NCBI GenBank assembly: GCA_015068235.1
Contig: SVKY01000021.1
Coordinates: 1-37,575, forward strand
Length of the DNA: 37,575 bases
Direction: 5' to 3'
Source of the DNA: Oscillospiraceae bacterium
GTDB lineage: Bacteria; Bacillota; Clostridia; Oscillospirales; Oscillospiraceae
A program made the translations under genes and the position numbers. The notes under the pieces are model-generated. The model was not told the origin of the DNA. It saw only the letters and a program-made list of their open reading frames with translations, and ran no database searches. Every line of letters begins with the position of its first letter. Position 1 is the first letter of the stretch. Below, piece after piece: positions 25,345 through 33,680 of this stretch.

Positions 25345-26610
25345 TTACCAGCGGACACGAACCACGCATTCAAACTTTTCTGTGTTATAAATGACCGTGA
25401 TCGTGATATAATCGCCACCAACCAAGCCGGTGACCTCTCCATCGTCGATGGAGCAGATTCCCTCTTCAGATACTTCATAGGTAACATCTGTAATACGATA
25501 TCCGTCATTGTCGAGCAGATACAGATTAAAGCTCTCGCCGACACCGATCGTCACGTCCGTATACTCCAAATGCGCACCGATATCGCCGCTCCGATCAAAC
25601 GGACAACGAACCAGAATTTCCACCTTCTTGCCGTAGACCTCCGCGGTAACCGTTGCCGTACCACCGTTAACTGCGGTCAGCATTCCGTTGTCATCGACCT
25701 TCGCAACCGTAATATCGGAGCTCGTCCAAGTCACCTTTGCACCGCTCGGAAGATTCATGACTCGAAGCGGCACCGTTTCGCCACGCTGATACAGGGAAAT
25801 ATCGCCCTCAAAATTCAGCTCAGGTTCAAAATCCTCATCCGGCTGTGCAGGCTCTTCGCTCTCACTCGGTTCGTCCGTCTCATTCGTCTCTTCCGTTTCG
25901 GAATCGGCATTTTGCGAAGAAGAAGGTTGCGTGTTCTCGCCGACAATGATATCACAAACTGCAGAAAGATCTCCGCAGCTAAACGACATCTGCGTTGTAC
26001 CATCTGCAACCGCAGTGAGCACCCAAGTGTCCGTCTTTCGATCCTCGTTGACTTCAGATGCGCTATCGCTGACCGACGTCACGATGTTTGCACTCGGGAA
26101 TGTGATTTCGATCTCTTTTCTGCAAGATGCGTTCACTGTAACCTTCAGCTCAGCCGTCTGACCGATGCCGTCCAGGCGAATCTGATTGTGCGAGACCTCA
26201 AGCAATGTACATTCTTCATTCTCCAGCTCGACCTGCGTGACCTCTGAATCACGGTCTACCGTGTCCTCTATACCGCCCCACCAGCCGATCATATCACCGA
26301 TAAACCAAGTGACGATCACGACCGCCAAGCTCAAAAATACCAGCGCTGCGATCAGCATTGCTTTGGTAGAATTGCTCTTCGGTTCAGCCTTTTCTTCATC
26401 TTCTTTTTTATTGGAGGCAGCAAACTTTCCGCCGCCCTTGGATGCCTCACGGCGGCGCTGCTTTCGCTCTTGATCGGTGATACGCTGGCGCTGAACAGGA
26501 CGATAGCTCTCCTCCTCGCTTGCGACCGCCTTGCCGCCGCACAGAGGACATTTCTCCTCCTGCGAATCGTAAATCGTACCGCAATAGTAACATACAACTT
26601 TATTTTCCAT
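25345..26610 (-). CDS. Zinc-ribbon, single-span membrane protein with Ig-like (Big_2) extracellular domain
   Basis: A 421-residue protein of unknown function. An N-terminal zinc ribbon (CYYCGTIYDSQEEKCPLCG, four cysteines in CxxC pairs) and a basic linker (RKQRRREASKGGG) precede one membrane segment at about 95-120 (AMLIAALVFLSLAVVIVTWFIGDM). Outside lie a first beta-rich region, an acidic Ser/Glu/Pro linker (about 240-270) and a bacterial Ig-like Big_2 domain (LPSGAKVTWTSSDITVAKVDDNG, LTAVNGGTATVTAEVYG) followed by a similar last domain. ATG 26610 is chosen; AAGGAG is ten bases upstream and the frame beyond crosses the promoter. It is divergent from the pseudokinase gene, which has the same inside-linker-TM-outside design. 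The zinc ribbon may dock a cytoplasmic partner (inference). Confidence 0.8.
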   Translation of the reverse strand: MENKVVCYYCGTIYDSQEEKCPLCGGKAVASEEESYRPVQRQRITDQERKQRRREASKGGGKFAASNKKEDEEKAEPKSNSTKAMLIAALVFLSLAVVIVTWFIGDMIGWWGGIEDTVDRDSEVTQVELENEECTLLEVSHNQIRLDGIGQTAELKVTVNASCRKEIEITFPSANIVTSVSDSASEVNEDRKTDTWVLTAVADGTTQMSFSCGDLSAVCDIIVGENTQPSSSQNADSETEETNETDEPSESEEPAQPDEDFEPELNFEGDISLYQRGETVPLRVMNLPSGAKVTWTSSDITVAKVDDNGMLTAVNGGTATVTAEVYGKKVEILVRCPFDRSGDIGAHLEYTDVTIGVGESFNLYLLDNDGYRITDVTYEVSEEGICSIDDGEVTGLVGGDYITITVIYNTEKFECVVRVRW

Positions 26611-26650
26611 CGTAAGGCTTCTCCTTTCGAATCTTTGCGTGATTTTATAT

Positions 26651-26679
26651 ATTCTATCATTTTCTTTCGCATATGACAA
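26651..26679 (-). promoter_or_regulatory. Promoter of the zinc-ribbon/Ig-like protein gene
   Basis: On the minus strand TTGTCA (26674-26679) and TAGAAT (26651-26656) are 17 bases apart. Confidence 0.75.
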
Positions 26680-26898
26680 GAAGTTTATTGATATTTCATT
26701 AAAATTTATATTTCTGCACATTTCTCAGCCTGCTTCACTGTATATATTTTCCCAAATTTTTCGAAAAAAGCAAACGATTTTCCTATAACCACCGTACATT
26801 TTAATTACTTGTTTTCCAATTGCTGCGTTCCTACGTTCATGTAACCCGAATTTCACGTTGCAAAGATAAAATTTCTTCCGAAGTTTGCAAGTTCACTG
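26680..26898. other. AT-rich intergenic region between divergent promoters
   Basis: About 220 non-coding bases. The only structure seen is a perfect inverted pair, TTGCAAA (about 26860-26866) and TTTGCAA (about 26884-26890), just upstream of the next promoter; it could be an operator. No RNA family recognised. Confidence 0.4.
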
Positions 26899-26927
26899 TT
26901 GATTTTTTTGCAAAAATAGCATATTAT
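26899..26927 (+). promoter_or_regulatory. Promoter of the pseudokinase gene
   Basis: TTGATT (26899-26904) and TATTAT (26922-26927) are 17 bases apart. Confidence 0.65.
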
Positions 26928-26970
26928 ATATTTGTGAGAATTTGAGCTTTAATGAAAAGGAGGCTTGATG

Positions 26971-29900
26971 ATGTCCGAACTCAAGATGATTTCCCCGTTA
27001 ATGGATGGCATGATCGTCGAAAAAGAGCGGATCGGACATAACGATCAACCAAGCTACATCCTCCGCAACGAAAAAAATGGAGAACGTTATGTCTTAAATA
27101 TTCTGTCGCTTCCGGAGAACGACAGCAGGATCCGTGCCCTGATCCTCTCAGGTGCCTATGAAAATGAAGAAGCCGTACACGCCTACTACGGTAGATTGGC
27201 TGAAGATATAAAGCAAGAGCTGAAAATTGGACAGCAGTTATCGGCAAGCGGCTGCTTTGCAGGCGCCGTTTCCTTCCAAGTCGTGCCGAAATCGAGCGGC
27301 GTCGGATATGATATCTACATAATTTATCCGCTCAATATTGCCCTGTCTGAATTCTTGACGATGAACGCTATGACCAGTTTGCGTGCGCTCAATCTTGGCA
27401 TTGATCTGTGCGAAGCCATTTCCGCATGCCGCCAGGCGGGCTATTTACACCTGAACCTCAAACCGCAAACTGTGTTCCTTATGCCGAACAGCAGATTCCT
27501 GATCGGCGATCTCGGCTTGACGAGCTTGGAATTCTTGGAATATGCCAGCGTTCCCGAGGAATATATCGGTGCCTTCTCTGCGCCGGAAATGTCCGATATT
27601 ACCGCAAGTCCGAACCTGACCATGGATATCTATGCCATTGGCATGATCCTTTATTTGATCTATAATGGCAACCATTGTCCGTTTGAAGACGAGAGCACGA
27701 ACGCTGCCATGGCAGACCGTCTGCGTTTGACCGGTAAGCCGCTGCCCTCTCCGATCTACGCCGATTATGAGTTGGCTGAGATCATCTTGAAGGCGTGCGC
27801 TTTCAAGAAGGAAGATCGTTTCCAATCTCCCGAGGAGTTCAAGCAGGCTTTGATCCTGTATATGCAGCGCAACGCCATTTCCGATGATCTGATCGCTCCG
27901 CCGATCGTTGCCGATATTGATCCCGTTCCTTTGATCGATGAACCGATAGAGGACGAGCCGATTCGCATGACCGAGGCAGCAGATTTGGACGAGACCTTCC
28001 GGCAGAACTTTGCGCCCGACCTCACTACAGGCGGTACGGATGTCTTACAGACACCCCCTCAGCCGACGGAAGAACCGCAGCCTGCACCCGTGCAGGAGAT
28101 TGAGGAACAGCCCTCGGAAGCTGAAGCCGTACAGGAGTTACAAGACGAGCCTGCGCAAGAGGCAAAGGCTGAGCCTACACAGGAGCATGATGAGGCAGAC
28201 CCGAATCAGATGGATTTTGATGCGCTTTTAGCCATTGCGGACGAAGTCATCAATGAAGAAAAACCGAATCATGAATATACCCTTGTCACTCCGCCTGAGA
28301 AGGCACCTGCCCCCACAGTCCTTCAAACATCCGTGGAGCATAAGCATGATGATGTCTCTGAGGAATATGATGACTACGATGACGATCCCCCTGTTAAGAA
28401 AAAGAAACGCTCCAAGCGCTTCACTTGGACCGTGTTGGCGATCGTTCTGATCGGTCTCGTTTTGGGCGGCTATTTCATGTTGGATTGGTATTTCATCGAT
28501 ATCAGCGAGATCTCTACCATTTCCACAACTCCCACGCAGATCACCGTAGAGCTGACCACGGACGATAACCCGAAGCATTTCAGCGTTAACTGCGCCGACT
28601 CCTTCGGCAATGTCTATCACAGCGTCCGCTCCGGCAACCAGTACTGCTTCATGGGTTTAAGTGAGAAAACTTCGTACTCCATTTCCGTTGCTGCTGAAAA
28701 GTATCACAGCTTCTCGACCGCTGTTCCTGCATTGACGGAGACAACCAATGAATATACCACCATCTCCAACATCAATTTGGAGCGCCTGAATATCGACGGC
28801 GACGTGCTGCTCACCTTCGACCATAAGGGTCCGGAGCCTGCGCAGTGGAAGCTTACCTATGCCCAAGAGGACGGTTCGGATAAGCACACCTACCGTTTTG
28901 ACGGTGAGAGCTATCAGATCAATTCCTTGGAGCTGAACAAGACATATATTTTCACCTTCGAGGATGTTGATAACGTATTCATTCAGGGCGAAAACAATAT
29001 CACCTACGACGTATACCCCCGCATCACCGCAACGAACTTCTCTATCAAGGATATCGTGGACAATGTTGTCACGCTGACTTGGGAGTGCGGTGAGGTTGTG
29101 CCCGATCGTTGGATCCTGTCTTATGACAAGGAAGAAGGCATGTCTTCTTATTTGGACTCCGTCGGCACCTCTGTTGATATCCCCATCGAGGATTTCTCTA
29201 GAAGCTACACCTTCACCTTAACAGCATTGGGAATGGATAAGCCGGAGGAATTGGTTCTCGATGCAAATCCGATCATTGTAAATAACCTGACCGCTACACC
29301 TGATGAAAACGGCAATCTTGTGGTTTCTTGGAACACGCCCTCCGGCGAGCCCGATGGTCAATGGAGAATCAGCTACCGTCTGAAGGACGGCTACTACAAC
29401 GAAGCTGACGGTCACGATGTTCCGAGTGTCTCCTGCGATGCAGATGATGCAAATACCGTAAAGCTGAAGTATCTGCCTGCAAATGCGCAGTATGAGATCA
29501 CGCTGATCGCTTTGGACACAACCACAAACACCTATCCCCGCATTTTCGGCACCACGACCGTTGAGGCATCCACCGGAAATGCCATTCCCTGCACCGATTA
29601 TCAAATTCAGCCCGCTGCCCCCTACGGCGACGGTTATGAAAACAGTGGCTCGATCGCTCTTTGGGAAAAGCCTGAGGAGGAAAATTGGGACTACCGTGAT
29701 CTTACTGACAATCGACGCACCGCCTTCACAGCCGATGAAAAAATTGCAATGTGCGTTCAGATCGACAGCTGTGATCTCTCTGCCTCTGTCATTGACGACA
29801 CTGTACATGTCACCTATGTCGTAAGAAGAGCCTCTCAGGGCGGTGTCATTATCGTTGACGACCGTGAGATGAAGTGGGAGTCGGTATGGTTCGATCGCCG

Positions 29901-30036
29901 CCACACAGGCGTTGTTCCGATGCCCCTGCAGGTGGATGAAGAAGGTAATGTTTCTGTCCAATCCGGACAGTTCCTGATCGAGGTCTATATCAACGGCAAG
30001 CTTCTTGCAAGCAAGGGCTTCACGATCGACGCTTAA
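26971..30036 (+). CDS. Receptor-like pseudokinase: degenerate Ser/Thr kinase domain, TM helix, fibronectin-like extracellular domains
   Basis: A 1021-residue protein. Residues about 10-300 follow the Hanks-type kinase fold: LHLNLKPQTVFL matches the HRDLKPxN loop, GDLGLTSL the DFG loop, AFSAPEM the APE motif, and DIYAIGMILYLIYNG helix F. Key residues are changed: the catalytic Asp is Asn (HLN), the Mg-binding Asn is Thr, the VAIK lysine position reads YVLNIL, and no glycine-rich loop is seen. Hence phosphotransfer is unlikely and a pseudokinase is inferred. A Pro/Glu/Gln-rich acidic linker (about 305-470) and KKKKRSKR stop-transfer signal precede a membrane helix at about 483-505. Outside are several fibronectin III-like sandwiches (repeated W-L-Y and T-Y-FT patterns) and a final beta-rich domain. 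GGAGG is seven bases before ATG 26971; ATG 26968 is an alternative. Confidence 0.85.
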   Translation: MSELKMISPLMDGMIVEKERIGHNDQPSYILRNEKNGERYVLNILSLPENDSRIRALILSGAYENEEAVHAYYGRLAEDIKQELKIGQQLSASGCFAGAVSFQVVPKSSGVGYDIYIIYPLNIALSEFLTMNAMTSLRALNLGIDLCEAISACRQAGYLHLNLKPQTVFLMPNSRFLIGDLGLTSLEFLEYASVPEEYIGAFSAPEMSDITASPNLTMDIYAIGMILYLIYNGNHCPFEDESTNAAMADRLRLTGKPLPSPIYADYELAEIILKACAFKKEDRFQSPEEFKQALILYMQRNAISDDLIAPPIVADIDPVPLIDEPIEDEPIRMTEAADLDETFRQNFAPDLTTGGTDVLQTPPQPTEEPQPAPVQEIEEQPSEAEAVQELQDEPAQEAKAEPTQEHDEADPNQMDFDALLAIADEVINEEKPNHEYTLVTPPEKAPAPTVLQTSVEHKHDDVSEEYDDYDDDPPVKKKKRSKRFTWTVLAIVLIGLVLGGYFMLDWYFIDISEISTISTTPTQITVELTTDDNPKHFSVNCADSFGNVYHSVRSGNQYCFMGLSEKTSYSISVAAEKYHSFSTAVPALTETTNEYTTISNINLERLNIDGDVLLTFDHKGPEPAQWKLTYAQEDGSDKHTYRFDGESYQINSLELNKTYIFTFEDVDNVFIQGENNITYDVYPRITATNFSIKDIVDNVVTLTWECGEVVPDRWILSYDKEEGMSSYLDSVGTSVDIPIEDFSRSYTFTLTALGMDKPEELVLDANPIIVNNLTATPDENGNLVVSWNTPSGEPDGQWRISYRLKDGYYNEADGHDVPSVSCDADDANTVKLKYLPANAQYEITLIALDTTTNTYPRIFGTTTVEASTGNAIPCTDYQIQPAAPYGDGYENSGSIALWEKPEEENWDYRDLTDNRRTAFTADEKIAMCVQIDSCDLSASVIDDTVHVTYVVRRASQGGVIIVDDREMKWESVWFDRRHTGVVPMPLQVDEEGNVSVQSGQFLIEVYINGKLLASKGFTIDA

Positions 30037-30103
30037 TATTATCTGTTTTAGGCTTTCGCCTATTAACCACCCCGAGGAAACTCAAAGAAAAAGGAGGAAA
30101 CTA

Positions 30104-30361
30104 ATGGAAAACTGGTTTGTTGTTGTCATGGGTTTAGGTACGGTTTTTGTCGTACTGATCCTGATCATCGGTCTGTGCTGTCTGCTTGGCATGCTCTGCC
30201 GTGAACGAAAGGATGAACCGGCACAAAGTGCGCCTGCCGCCCAGGCCGAAGCGACAATCCCGAATCGTGCGGAGCTTGTCGCTGCTCTTTCCGCCGCTGT
30301 TGCTGAGTACTCCGGAACGGATGCTTCCGCACTGCGTATTGTATCCATCAAAAAACTGTAA
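30104..30361 (+). CDS. oadG: Sodium-pumping decarboxylase gamma subunit (OadG family)
   Basis: An 85-residue protein with one N-terminal membrane helix (WFVVVMGLGTVFVVLILIIGLCCLLGML) followed by an Ala-rich linker and a short helical domain (ELVAALSAAVAEYSGTDASALRIVSIKKL). OadG anchors the decarboxylase complex in the membrane and bridges the alpha and beta subunits. AGGAGG precedes ATG 30104. It is first of four genes encoding a complete complex. No clear promoter was found in the 67 bases after the pseudokinase gene, so read-through from that gene is possible. Confidence 0.88.
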   Translation: MENWFVVVMGLGTVFVVLILIIGLCCLLGMLCRERKDEPAQSAPAAQAEATIPNRAELVAALSAAVAEYSGTDASALRIVSIKKL

Positions 30362-30381
30362 TATAAGAAAGGATCATTAAA

Positions 30382-30720
30382 ATGAAAAAATATCGTGTGA
30401 ATGTGAACGGCTCTTTGTACGAGATCGAAATTGAAGAAATGAACGCTCCTGCAACGATGAGCGCCCCTGCAAAGGCTGCTCCCGCTAAAGCTGCCGCTCC
30501 CGCAGGCGGTGCGCAGGTAAAGGCTCCGATGCCCGGTGCCATTTTGGATGTCCGTGTCCAGAACGGTCAGAAGGTCAAAAAGGGCGATGTCCTCGTTATT
30601 CTCGAAGCTATGAAGATGGAAAATGAAATCCAGGCTCCCTGCGACGGCACTGTAGCAGGTGTCAACGTCCGCAAGGGCGACAGTGTGGAAACTCAGGCTC
30701 TCATCTGCTCTATCGCCTGA
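30382..30720 (+). CDS. Biotin carboxyl carrier subunit of the decarboxylase
   Basis: A 112-residue biotin acceptor. After a short N-terminal strand region (YRVNVNGSLYEIEIEEM) and an Ala/Pro/Lys hinge (SAPAKAAPAKAAAPAGG), the biotinyl domain runs from about 48 to the end, with the biotinylated Lys78 in EAMKMEN. The mobile hinge lets biotin swing between the carboxyltransferase and the membrane decarboxylase. Encoding the carrier separately, instead of fused to the alpha subunit as in Klebsiella OadA, is common in Clostridia. AAAGGA lies eight bases before the ATG. Confidence 0.93.
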   Translation: MKKYRVNVNGSLYEIEIEEMNAPATMSAPAKAAPAKAAAPAGGAQVKAPMPGAILDVRVQNGQKVKKGDVLVILEAMKMENEIQAPCDGTVAGVNVRKGDSVETQALICSIA

Positions 30721-30741
30721 TTTTACTAAGGAGAGATAGAT

Positions 30742-32184
30742 ATGTTCAAGCACAACAAAAAGCTGCATCGCTGTTCGATTGCGCTGCTTGTTTTGGCATT
30801 CCTCGTCTGCATGTGCTTCACACTTGCAGCCTCCGCTTCGCAGTCTGAAGAAGCAGTTGTCTTAATCGCAACCGACGAAGATGCAGAAACAACGGCTGCC
30901 GGGGAAGGGGTCGATGCGGTTCTCCTGATCGCCACCGAGGAACCGGCGGAAACTGCAGAAGAAACAAAAACCAACTCCGAAGCGTTGAAGGAATTCTTCG
31001 AGCAAACCGGTGTCAAGAAGCTGATCAACAACACCGACTGGAAAGCCCTTGTAATGATCCTCATCTCCTTCATTTTGATGTTCCTCGCAATCGGCAAGGG
31101 GTTTGAGCCATTGCTCCTTTTACCGATCGCTTTCGGTATGCTTTTGACCAACCTTCCCGGTGCCGGCATGTTCCACAGCGAAATTTTTGAAGGCGGTCAC
31201 GTCCACTGGGATCTGATCAAGAACGGCGTCACCCTTGCAGACGGTACAAATGAATCCGCCGGATTGATTGACATCCTCTATTTGGGTGTCAAGCTCGGCA
31301 TCTACCCCTGCCTGATCTTTGTCGGTGTCGGGGCAATGACCGATTTCGCTCCGCTGATTGCAAATCCCAAGAGTCTTCTGCTCGGCGCTGCCTCTCAGCT
31401 CGGTATCTTTGTTGCATTTATTTTGGCAAACAGCGTTTTGGGCTTTACCCAAAATGAAGCCGGCTCCATCGGTATCATCGGCGGTGCAGACGGTCCGACC
31501 GCAATTTATACCACCTCCCTGCTCTCTCCCGAGCTGCTCGGTCCGATCGCAATCGCTGCTTATTCCTACATGGCGCTTGTACCCGTGATCCAGCCGCCCA
31601 TCATGAAAGGTCTGACCACAAAGAAGGAACGCTTGATCCGTATGGACAATCTGCGCACCGTCAGCAAGAAAGAAAAAATTATTTTCCCGATCGCTGTTAC
31701 CGCATTTGTTGCCCTGATCCTGCCCAGTGCCGCTCCTTTGATCGGCTGTCTGATGCTGGGCAACCTCTTCCGTGAATGCGGCGTAGTGGACCGTTTGGCA
31801 AAAACCGCACAGAACGAGCTGATGAACATTGTTGTCATCTTCCTCGGTATCTCTGTTGGCGCAACCGCTAAGGCAGAAAGCTTCCTCGATCCGAAGACCC
31901 TGGGCATTTTGGCACTCGGCATCTTCGCTTTCGCAGGCGGCACTGCCGGCGGCGTTCTGCTCGCTAAGTTTATGAATCTCTTCCTGCCCGAGGGCAAGAA
32001 GATCAATCCGCTTATTGGCTCTGCCGGTGTTTCCGCCGTTCCGATGGCTGCTCGTGTTTCACAGAAGGAAGGTCAGAAGGAGGATCCGTCCAACTTCTTG
32101 CTCATGCACGCCATGGGTCCGAACGTTGCCGGTGTTATCGGCTCTGCTGTTGCCGCAGGCGTATTTATTGCCCTGTTCGGCTAA
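30742..32184 (+). CDS. oadB: Oxaloacetate decarboxylase-type beta subunit, Na+-translocating
   Basis: A 480-residue polytopic membrane protein that decarboxylates carboxybiotin and exports Na+. The beta-subunit core starts near residue 90 ([20 protein letters not shown], then [21 protein letters not shown]) and includes the conserved [16 protein letters not shown] loop and the terminal [17 protein letters not shown]. Unusually, it begins with a signal-like hydrophobic segment (about 10-32) and an acidic spacer with two imperfect VLIAT repeats ([11 protein letters not shown] and [11 protein letters not shown]) that are not part of the usual core. AAGGAGAGA precedes the ATG. Substrate assignment (oxaloacetate) rests on the alpha subunit downstream. 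Confidence 0.94.
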   Translation: MFKHNKKLHRCSIALLVLAFLVCMCFTLAASASQSEEAVVLIATDEDAETTAAGEGVDAVLLIATEEPAETAEETKTNSEALKEFFEQTGVKKLINNTDWKALVMILISFILMFLAIGKGFEPLLLLPIAFGMLLTNLPGAGMFHSEIFEGGHVHWDLIKNGVTLADGTNESAGLIDILYLGVKLGIYPCLIFVGVGAMTDFAPLIANPKSLLLGAASQLGIFVAFILANSVLGFTQNEAGSIGIIGGADGPTAIYTTSLLSPELLGPIAIAAYSYMALVPVIQPPIMKGLTTKKERLIRMDNLRTVSKKEKIIFPIAVTAFVALILPSAAPLIGCLMLGNLFRECGVVDRLAKTAQNELMNIVVIFLGISVGATAKAESFLDPKTLGILALGIFAFAGGTAGGVLLAKFMNLFLPEGKKINPLIGSAGVSAVPMAARVSQKEGQKEDPSNFLLMHAMGPNVAGVIGSAVAAGVFIALFG

Positions 32185-32195
32185 GGAGGTAATTT

Positions 32196-33635
32196 ATGAA
32201 AAAGAATCCCTTAAAAATTACAGAAACCATCCTGCGTGATGCACATCAGTCGCAGGCTGCAACTCGCATGCGTTTGGATGATATGCTCCCTGCGTTGGAA
32301 ATGCTCGACAACATGGGCTACTGGTCCTGCGAATGCTGGGGCGGTGCAACATTTGACGTTTGCATGCGTTTTCTGAACGAAGATCCGTGGGAGCGCCTGC
32401 GCACCATCAAGAAGCATATGCCCAAAACCAAGCTGCAAATGCTCTTCCGTGGACAGAACATCTTGGGTTATAAGCACTATGCAGATGATGTTGTCGAAGA
32501 ATTTTGTAAAAAGTCGATCGAAAACGGCATCGATGTTGTCCGTGTTTTCGACGCACTGAATGATATCCGCAACCTGCGTAAGGCTGTGGAATCCGCAAAG
32601 AAGTACGGTGCATGGGCAGAGGTCGCCTTGAGCTTCACCGTCAGCCCCGTACATAACGACGAGTATTTTGTCAAAGTTGCCAAAGAGCTTGAAAAGATGG
32701 GCGCTGACTCCATCTGCATCAAGGACATGGCAAACCTCCTGCTTCCCTACCATGCTTTTGAGCTGGTCAAGAAGCTCAAAGATAATGTTTCCGTCCCCAT
32801 CCATATGCACACACACAACACCGCAGGCACCGGTGACATGGTCAACCTGATGGCTGCGCAGGCTGGCGTTGATATCGTTGACTGCGCACTTTCTCCGATG
32901 GCAAACGGCACCTCTCAGCCTGCGACCGAAGCCTTGGTTGCCACCTTGGAGGGCACCGAGCGTGATACCGGTCTGAACCTCGCAAAGCTCAATGATGCTG
33001 CCGCTCACTTCCGCAAGGTCGCTGAAAAGCTGAAAAAAGAAGGCTCTTTGGATCCCAAGGTATTGAACGTGGACACGAAGGCTCTGATGTATCAGGTTCC
33101 CGGTGGCATGCTTTCGAACATGCTCGGTCAGCTCAAGCAGGCAGGTCAGGAAGACCGCTACTATGACGTATTGGCAGAGGTTCCCCGCGTCCGTAAGGAC
33201 TTCGGCTATCCTCCCCTTGTCACGCCGACCAGCCAAATCGTCGGTACGCAGGCGGTTATGAACATCATCGGCGGCGAACGCTATAAGATGGTTCCCAAGG
33301 AATCCAAGGGTCTGCTCCGCGGCGAATATGGCAAACTGCCCGGCAAGGTTAATGAGGAAGTTCGCAAGAAGTGCATCGGCAACGACAAAGTCATCACCTG
33401 CCGTCCTGCTGATCTGCTGAAGCCCGAGTTAGAAAAGTACCGCAAGGAAGCCGGCAATCTTGCCAAGTGTGAGGAAGACGTTTTGTCCTATGCACTGTTC
33501 CCGCAGGTCGCTCCGAAGTTCTTGGAATACCGCAACAACCCCAACAAGCCTACAGCTGAAGTACAGCTTGAAGCAGCAAAGCCCACTGACCCCAACGCTG
33601 TGCGTGAGCTCTACGTTGAGGATCCCGGCGCATAA
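32196..33635 (+). CDS. oadA: Oxaloacetate decarboxylase alpha subunit (biotin-dependent carboxyltransferase)
   Basis: A 479-residue cytoplasmic subunit that transfers CO2 from oxaloacetate to biotin, yielding pyruvate. Motifs are ITETILRDAHQSQAATRMR with the metal-site Asp, GYWSCECWGGATFDVCMRFL, LFRGQNILGYKHYADDVV, VRVFDALND, SICIKDMANLL (the biotin-site Lys), and HMHTHNTAGTGDM with the metal-binding HxH. The C-terminal biotinyl domain of long OadA or PycB proteins is absent and is provided by the gene at 30382. AGGAGG precedes the ATG, 11 bases after oadB. Pyruvate carboxylase 5S subunits are close relatives; the linked oadB and oadG favour a decarboxylase. Confidence 0.95.
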   Translation: MKKNPLKITETILRDAHQSQAATRMRLDDMLPALEMLDNMGYWSCECWGGATFDVCMRFLNEDPWERLRTIKKHMPKTKLQMLFRGQNILGYKHYADDVVEEFCKKSIENGIDVVRVFDALNDIRNLRKAVESAKKYGAWAEVALSFTVSPVHNDEYFVKVAKELEKMGADSICIKDMANLLLPYHAFELVKKLKDNVSVPIHMHTHNTAGTGDMVNLMAAQAGVDIVDCALSPMANGTSQPATEALVATLEGTERDTGLNLAKLNDAAAHFRKVAEKLKKEGSLDPKVLNVDTKALMYQVPGGMLSNMLGQLKQAGQEDRYYDVLAEVPRVRKDFGYPPLVTPTSQIVGTQAVMNIIGGERYKMVPKESKGLLRGEYGKLPGKVNEEVRKKCIGNDKVITCRPADLLKPELEKYRKEAGNLAKCEEDVLSYALFPQVAPKFLEYRNNPNKPTAEVQLEAAKPTDPNAVRELYVEDPGA

Positions 33636-33643
33636 AATCGATA

Positions 33644-33676
33644 AACGCCACTTGACCAAAACGGTCAAGTGGCGTT
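33644..33676. terminator. Terminator of the oad operon, shared with the convergent MATE gene
   Basis: A 14-base stem (AACGCCACTTGACC and complement) with a five- to six-base loop, followed by AAATTTATTT. It lies between convergent stops. Confidence 0.85.
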
Positions 33677-33680
33677 AAAT

